From Candidatus Gastranaerophilales bacterium (lineage in GTDB: Bacteria > Cyanobacteriota > Vampirovibrionia > Gastranaerophilales > Gastranaerophilaceae), in the NCBI GenBank assembly GCA_944325625.1, contig CALVAP010000015.1, positions 36,412 through 100,411 of the forward strand: a stretch of DNA of 64,000 nt. The letters are read 5' to 3'. Position numbers and translations under genes: made by a program. The notes beneath the pieces are model-generated. The model was not told the DNA's origin. It did no database searches and saw nothing but the letters and a program-made list of their open reading frames with translations. Shown here one piece after another: positions 60,435 through 64,000 of this stretch. How positions within the stretch are numbered: the stretch's first letter is position 1; each line of letters opens with the position of its first letter.

Positions 60435-60983
60435 CTAAAGTTCACTCAGATATTTTTTTCCGCTTCCATAGAAGGAAATCATGGTAATTCCACCAACGAG
60501 CATGTTTGCTCCGATTAGAAGTCCTATAACCCATAATGCGGATGATGGAAGCCCGAAAATAATTATGAATGCCAGAAAAAATTGTATAATCGCGGCAATA
60601 ATACCGAGTGCAACTCCAGAGCCCTTGATAAGATTTCGATTTTGGATGGAAAGGGCGATAGTATTTATTCCGTCAAAAATGAAGTAAATACCGATAATTA
60701 AGGTTAGTAAAAGAATACTAAAAATAGGTTTGGCGCTCATATAAACCCCCGCACCAATGAGAAGTATTCCAATAAGGCTTGAAAGCCAAGGGTTTTCGAG
60801 TTCTTTCCTTAGGATAATTGTACTTATAAGTTTGTATATTCCGGCTATAATAAGCCCTATGCTTAGGATAAGTGTAGCTCCCAAAGTTGCAATTTGAGGC
60901 ATAAGCATAATAAGTATTCCTAGTATTACGAAGAAAATACCTTCGATAAGCATAGTTGTAAATAATTTTTTTGTCACTTCCAT
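60435..60983 (-). CDS. HdeD-like membrane protein
   Basis: A 182-residue protein with six closely spaced transmembrane helices in three pairs, as in the HdeD/DUF308 family: IEGIFFVILGILIMLMP at the start, then GLIIAGIYKLIST and IGIYFIFDGINTIALS. HdeD is linked with acid resistance in E. coli; relatives are widespread and mostly uncharacterised. The ATG at 60983 is preceded by AAAGGAG; an ATG 16 codons upstream lies within the preceding gene. Confidence 0.83.
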   Translation of the reverse strand: MEVTKKLFTTMLIEGIFFVILGILIMLMPQIATLGATLILSIGLIIAGIYKLISTIILRKELENPWLSSLIGILLIGAGVYMSAKPIFSILLLTLIIGIYFIFDGINTIALSIQNRNLIKGSGVALGIIAAIIQFFLAFIIIFGLPSSALWVIGLLIGANMLVGGITMISFYGSGKKYLSEL

Positions 60984-60984
60984 T

Positions 60985-61257
60985 TTAAACTCCTTTTTTA
61001 AACCTACGAACGCTAGTATTAGGCGGACCAAGCGGTGAAATTTTTTCTTTCCATGCTTTAATTATTCGCGCTTCAATAATATTTGCTTCTTCTTTAATGT
61101 AACTTTGGTAATTATGAGGCAGGTGAAAGAACCGCCAAGTTGTATATATGTTTTGAGGGGTATCAATTGGGAATTTGTTGTTTATTGTATCGGCAAATTC
61201 TATATATTTAGTTTTTTGTTTATTGGGATGAGAAAGCAGTTTTCTATTTTTTTTCAT
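60985..61257 (-). CDS. Unknown small basic protein, 90 aa
   Basis: Not recognised. A strongly basic N terminus (MKKNRKLLSHPNKQKTK) is followed by a Tyr/Asn/Phe-rich middle (NIYTTWRFFHLPHNYQSY) and a helix EEANIIEARIIKAWKEK. AAGG is six bases before the ATG. The end of the gene contains the ribosome-binding site of the HdeD-like gene, so they are cotranscribed. Could be DNA- or membrane-associated; nothing supports a function. Confidence 0.55.
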   Translation of the reverse strand: MKKNRKLLSHPNKQKTKYIEFADTINNKFPIDTPQNIYTTWRFFHLPHNYQSYIKEEANIIEARIIKAWKEKISPLGPPNTSVRRFKKGV

Positions 61258-61273
61258 ATTTAACCTTGATATT

Positions 61274-61315
61274 GCTAATACTGCAATATAACATTTTGTG
61301 TGTATCAGTATTAGC
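61274..61315. promoter_or_regulatory. Perfect inverted repeat between divergent genes
   Basis: GCTAATACTG at 61274-61283 and its inverse CAGTATTAGC at 61306-61315. The centres are 32 bases apart, close to three helical turns. It lies between the small minus-strand gene (5' end 61257) and the glycosyltransferase at 61395, positioned to affect either. Confidence 0.5.
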
Positions 61316-61394
61316 CACGAAGGTCTAGTATTTGAATTAGTTCTTTTAGGTAATGAAATTTTATGATATTATGAGATAAGGAAAGAGGAGAGTT

Positions 61395-62477
61395 ATGCCA
61401 AAAGTTTCGGTACTCATGCCTGTTTATAATACATCGGAGAGTTATCTTAGAGAGGCAATCGAAAGTATTTTAAATCAGACATATACGGATTTTGAATTTA
61501 TAATAATAAACGACGGTTCGACGAATAATGCTCAGGACGTTATTTTATCATACAAAGATGAGCGAATTGTGTATGTAAAAAATGAGCAAAATCTAAAGTT
61601 AATAAAAACACTTAACAAAGGTCTGGACCTCGCTAAAGGTGAATATATTTTGCGAATGGATGCAGATGACATATCCAGAGAAATAAGAATAGAGTGTTCT
61701 GTAAAGTTTATGGATGAAAACCCAAATATCGCAGTAGCAAGTTCATATGCGTTTGGAATTCCCAAGAAGATAAAGTATAAATTGCCGACAGAAAACAGGA
61801 TTATAAAGCCATTCTTAAGATATATAGCTAATTGCATGATGCATCCGGCGATAATAATGCGAACTTCGGTACTACGTGAGAATAATTTTCGTTATGATGA
61901 GAGATATATTCATAATGAAGATTATAAATTATGGATAGATATAAATGAAAAAGCAGAATTGGCAAATATAGGAGAATTTTTATTGATGCATAGGCTGCAT
62001 GATGAAAGTGTTTCTGCTCAAAACATGAAGATTCAGCAGACCATTACGCATAAAATACTATGGGAAAATTTAATTAAGGATTTTGCTCCAAGGGATAAAA
62101 AACTCATAAAAATAGTGAATAAGTATTTTGATGATGAAGAACTGAGTTTGTCAGAGTTTAGAAAAATTGATGTATTTTTATGTAAAGCTCTTTCTAAGAT
62201 AAAAAAAATACTGGATGTATCAATGCATAAATATCTCAAAGAAATCTACAAAGGAGTTTATAAAAGGTATGTAAGAAGGACAAAACCGAGTCTTGGATTA
62301 ATATTTTTGGTGTGGATATCGAGTTTTTGTTCAAAAATTGGTGCAGGTAATGAATTGAAAAATGAGCTAACATTGGAGGTCTTTGATAAAATGCAGGAAA
62401 GCCTGCAAGTAAGTGGGCCACAAGACGGAACAAAATTTGCAATTCCTGAAAATAGCGGAGAAGAAAGATGTCAATAA
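61395..62477 (+). CDS. GT2-family glycosyltransferase
   Basis: Inverting glycosyltransferase with the GT-A fold. KVSVLMPVYNTSESYLREAI at the N terminus, IIINDGSTNNAQDV, the DXD-type metal motif LRMDADDIS near residue 90, and HPAIIMRTS and HNEDYKLWI typical of GT2 are visible. Residues 240-340 are a helical tail of unknown role, with one hydrophobic stretch. AAGAGGAGA precedes the ATG. It overlaps the next gene by ten bases. It lies directly upstream of another glycosyltransferase and fliD. Confidence 0.88.
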   Translation: MPKVSVLMPVYNTSESYLREAIESILNQTYTDFEFIIINDGSTNNAQDVILSYKDERIVYVKNEQNLKLIKTLNKGLDLAKGEYILRMDADDISREIRIECSVKFMDENPNIAVASSYAFGIPKKIKYKLPTENRIIKPFLRYIANCMMHPAIIMRTSVLRENNFRYDERYIHNEDYKLWIDINEKAELANIGEFLLMHRLHDESVSAQNMKIQQTITHKILWENLIKDFAPRDKKLIKIVNKYFDDEELSLSEFRKIDVFLCKALSKIKKILDVSMHKYLKEIYKGVYKRYVRRTKPSLGLIFLVWISSFCSKIGAGNELKNELTLEVFDKMQESLQVSGPQDGTKFAIPENSGEERCQ

Positions 62478-63670
62478 AGGTTTTGTTATTATCACAAGAA
62501 AAAGTTCATGCCGCGGTTAATGGGGCGACCAAGATGCTTTATTATTTTGCAAATGGACTGGCGGATAGAGGCTATGAAGTAGTAGTAGCCTACCCTACGG
62601 ATGAAAACCCGACAGCAGATCCAAATCTCAACCCTAAAGTTGCTTTTTATAATTTAAACTACATAGATATGAGTAAATATAAGTCCAAAAGACGCAGATA
62701 TAGTCTTAAAGAGCTTATAATGCTAAAACTGTGTAAAAATGCACTGGAAAAAATCAAAGTCCATGATATAGGAAATAGAATGGAGTACGTTGTGGACAGA
62801 GAAAAACCTGATGTCATAATCCCGTTTTTTGCGCATGTAACAGCACAACTTGTATTTGGAAAAAGGTACGAAATTCCGATTATACAGATGTATCATACTC
62901 ATCCAAAGGTTTATCATGCTAAAGTTTCGACGTTGGAAAAAAAACCTAAGGACATGGCAATTTTGTTTAATCATTGTGTAAAGAAAATTACAGCTTTGCA
63001 GTTGTTTTTCCCATCTTATGCTGAGTATATGAAGCCATATTATTCGGGTAAAATATGTATAATACACAATCCGGTAAAAATCCCCCAAGAGAAAGTTGAT
63101 TTAAAAACAACAAAAAAGAAGCTCATATATTTATCAAGAATAGATAAGAATAAGGGACAGAACTCATTGATAGAAGCATTCTCGATGATAGCCCATTCAT
63201 ATCAGGACTGGGAAGTTGAATTGTGGGGGGATTTTGAACCTCAAAAGTATCTTAGAGATATAGAAAATCTTATAGCCAAGTATGATTTAGGCAGACAGGT
63301 AAGAATAAAGGGAGTAACAAATAATCCAACCGAAGTGTTCATGAATGCGGATATAGGAGTGTATCCAAGCAATTTTGAAGGATTTCCGCTGGGACTTTCT
63401 GAAGCGCTTGCTATAGGATTGCCTTGTATTGGTTTTGAAACAGCTACAGGAATAAATGAGCTAATAAAAGACAGAGAAAATGGTTTGTTGTGCGAATATA
63501 GTATTATAGATTTAGCGAGGAAACTAACAGAGCTAATGAATAACCAACCATTAAGGATAAAATATGGTGATAATGCCCGAAAATCTGTTGAGCAGTACTC
63601 AGAAGCTGCCTTTTGGGCAAAATGGGAAAACTTTATATGTGATGTCTTGTACAGCGGAAAAAAGAAATAA
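62468..63670 (+). CDS. GT4-family glycosyltransferase
   Basis: Retaining GT-B enzyme, 400 residues. The N-terminal part contains VNGATKMLYYFANGLADRGY. The donor-binding half has LIYLSRIDKNKGQNSLIEAF, RVRIKGVTNNPTEVF-like VRIKGVTNNPTEVFMNADIG and the E-x7-E region YPSNFEGFPLGLSEALAIG near residue 305. The start is within the end of the GT2 gene, with AGCGGAGAAGAAAG upstream. Being followed by fliD after 126 bases, it may glycosylate a flagellar or other surface substrate. Confidence 0.87.
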   Translation: MSIKVLLLSQEKVHAAVNGATKMLYYFANGLADRGYEVVVAYPTDENPTADPNLNPKVAFYNLNYIDMSKYKSKRRRYSLKELIMLKLCKNALEKIKVHDIGNRMEYVVDREKPDVIIPFFAHVTAQLVFGKRYEIPIIQMYHTHPKVYHAKVSTLEKKPKDMAILFNHCVKKITALQLFFPSYAEYMKPYYSGKICIIHNPVKIPQEKVDLKTTKKKLIYLSRIDKNKGQNSLIEAFSMIAHSYQDWEVELWGDFEPQKYLRDIENLIAKYDLGRQVRIKGVTNNPTEVFMNADIGVYPSNFEGFPLGLSEALAIGLPCIGFETATGINELIKDRENGLLCEYSIIDLARKLTELMNNQPLRIKYGDNARKSVEQYSEAAFWAKWENFICDVLYSGKKK

Positions 63671-63796
63671 TTACAGCTGAGAATATCAAGTTAAATGTAT
63701 AATGTATAGACTTTTGTATAATTTAGAATAGCTCAATTAAATAAAGGATACATGAAATCCAAAACCATTGTATATTTATGACAAAAGGAGGGAAAC

Positions 63797-64000
63797 ATGT
63801 CTATTTCGTTTACAGGTTTAGCATCAGGGTTGGACACAGCGTCATGGGTTGAAGCATTGGTAGCTGCTCGGACAAGCTCACTTGTTACACCGTTGGTGGA
63901 GCAAAAAACTGAGTTGAATGCTCAACAGTAGATTTTATCAAAGGTGAAAAAGACATTTTCTAATATTTTAAAATCTACTCAAAAGTTTACAGACGCAAAT
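63797..64000 (+). CDS. fliD: Flagellar cap protein FliD, N terminus, with in-frame amber codon
   Basis: Filament cap and hook-associated protein 2. An excellent AAAGGAGGG site precedes the ATG, and MSISFTGLASGLDTASWVEA is the FliD N-terminal signature. Codon 45 is TAG (63929-63931), inside the conserved N-terminal helix, and the frame then stays open to the window end with continuing FliD-like helix (ILSKVKKTFSNILKSTQKF). Many genes in this window end with TAG, so general recoding is unlikely. The rest lies outside the window. The 126 bases upstream hold TATAAT boxes and a 9-codon frame, but no clear sigma-28 promoter. Confidence 0.75.

Noticed and set aside
63929..63931. Alternative genetic code with TAG read as an amino acid, to explain the fliD codon
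   Set aside because: Many intact genes here end in TAG (fmt, dtd, the YqeG-like gene, recO, the parvulin gene, the Ycf45-like gene, the radical SAM gene), with no sensible extension beyond it.
1..64000. CRISPR arrays, insertion sequences or prophage
   Set aside because: No regularly spaced repeats, transposase, integrase or phage structural genes were found.

Overview
The window looks like a chromosomal segment of an AT-rich, low-GC bacterium of the cyanobacterial sister lineage Melainabacteria/Vampirovibrionia (Gastranaerophilales-like). The basis is mixed. It has outer-membrane biogenesis genes (lptC, lptA), MurNAc-type peptidoglycan genes, a Ycf45-like AAA+R3H protein typical of Cyanobacteria, type IV pilus and flagellar genes, a DUF4013 membrane protein, and several large proteins without recognisable family that resemble lineage-specific families. 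The placement is an inference; no 16S gene is present.

Layout. 1-7130 (+): a tight housekeeping run, pyrG (5' end outside the window), gltD-like, glyA, a wecA/tagO-like transferase, def, fmt, aroH. 7131-13500: a looser accessory stretch with small unknown proteins, a type IV prepilin-like gene broken at a poly-C tract, a small secreted protein, mtaB and an unknown membrane protein. 13600-20150: a tRNA with CAU anticodon, a Rossmann/methyltransferase-like protein, cysE, a glycine-zipper protein, an ArsB/NhaD permease, a CorC/HlyC protein and secG. 20160-25785 (-): murC-murB-ddl-ftsQ-nadE. 25900-27555 (+): a lipoprotein-like gene, an orphan BlaI-type repressor, an unknown protein and a TadE-like pseudopilin. 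27552-33812 (-): rplS-rbgA-rnhB-lptC-lptA-aroC-aroK-aroB, with overlaps or very short gaps. 33958-38083 (+): a DUF115/MptE-like motility glycosyltransferase, dtd, a U32 protein and a YqeG-like HAD phosphatase. 38111-42503 (-): a SNF2 helicase, a DUF4013 protein and ribH. 42594-46124 (+): a GT4 glycosyltransferase, pilT, recO and a parvulin. 46155-50924 (mostly -): an S4 protein, an unknown membrane protein, a 56-aa basic protein, a candidate small RNA, a Gly-rich (+) protein and dnaX. 50989-59179 (+): ldcA, the Ycf45-like ATPase, another unknown membrane protein, a B12/radical SAM protein, an Flp-like pilin and two zinc MDR dehydrogenases. 59181-61257 (-): dxr, an HdeD-like protein and a small unknown. 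61395-64000 (+): two glycosyltransferases and the start of fliD, which has an in-frame amber codon.

The genes mainly serve cell-envelope building (peptidoglycan, LPS transport, undecaprenyl-linked sugar transfer, isoprenoids), aromatic amino-acid supply, translation and its quality control, and surface appendages (type IV, Flp/Tad and flagellar components with glycosyltransferases).

The least ordinary signals are: (1) a C9 tract separating the start of a prepilin-like gene from its body by one frame; (2) an amber codon at position 45 of fliD; (3) several genes whose -10 box ends six bases before the ATG with no ribosome-binding site, suggesting leaderless mRNAs; (4) an unannotated minus-strand transcription unit near 48.1 kb with a strong promoter and terminator; (5) an A10 tract in dnaX with stops just after it in both other frames; (6) an NAD synthetase whose nitrilase half seems to lack its catalytic cysteine.
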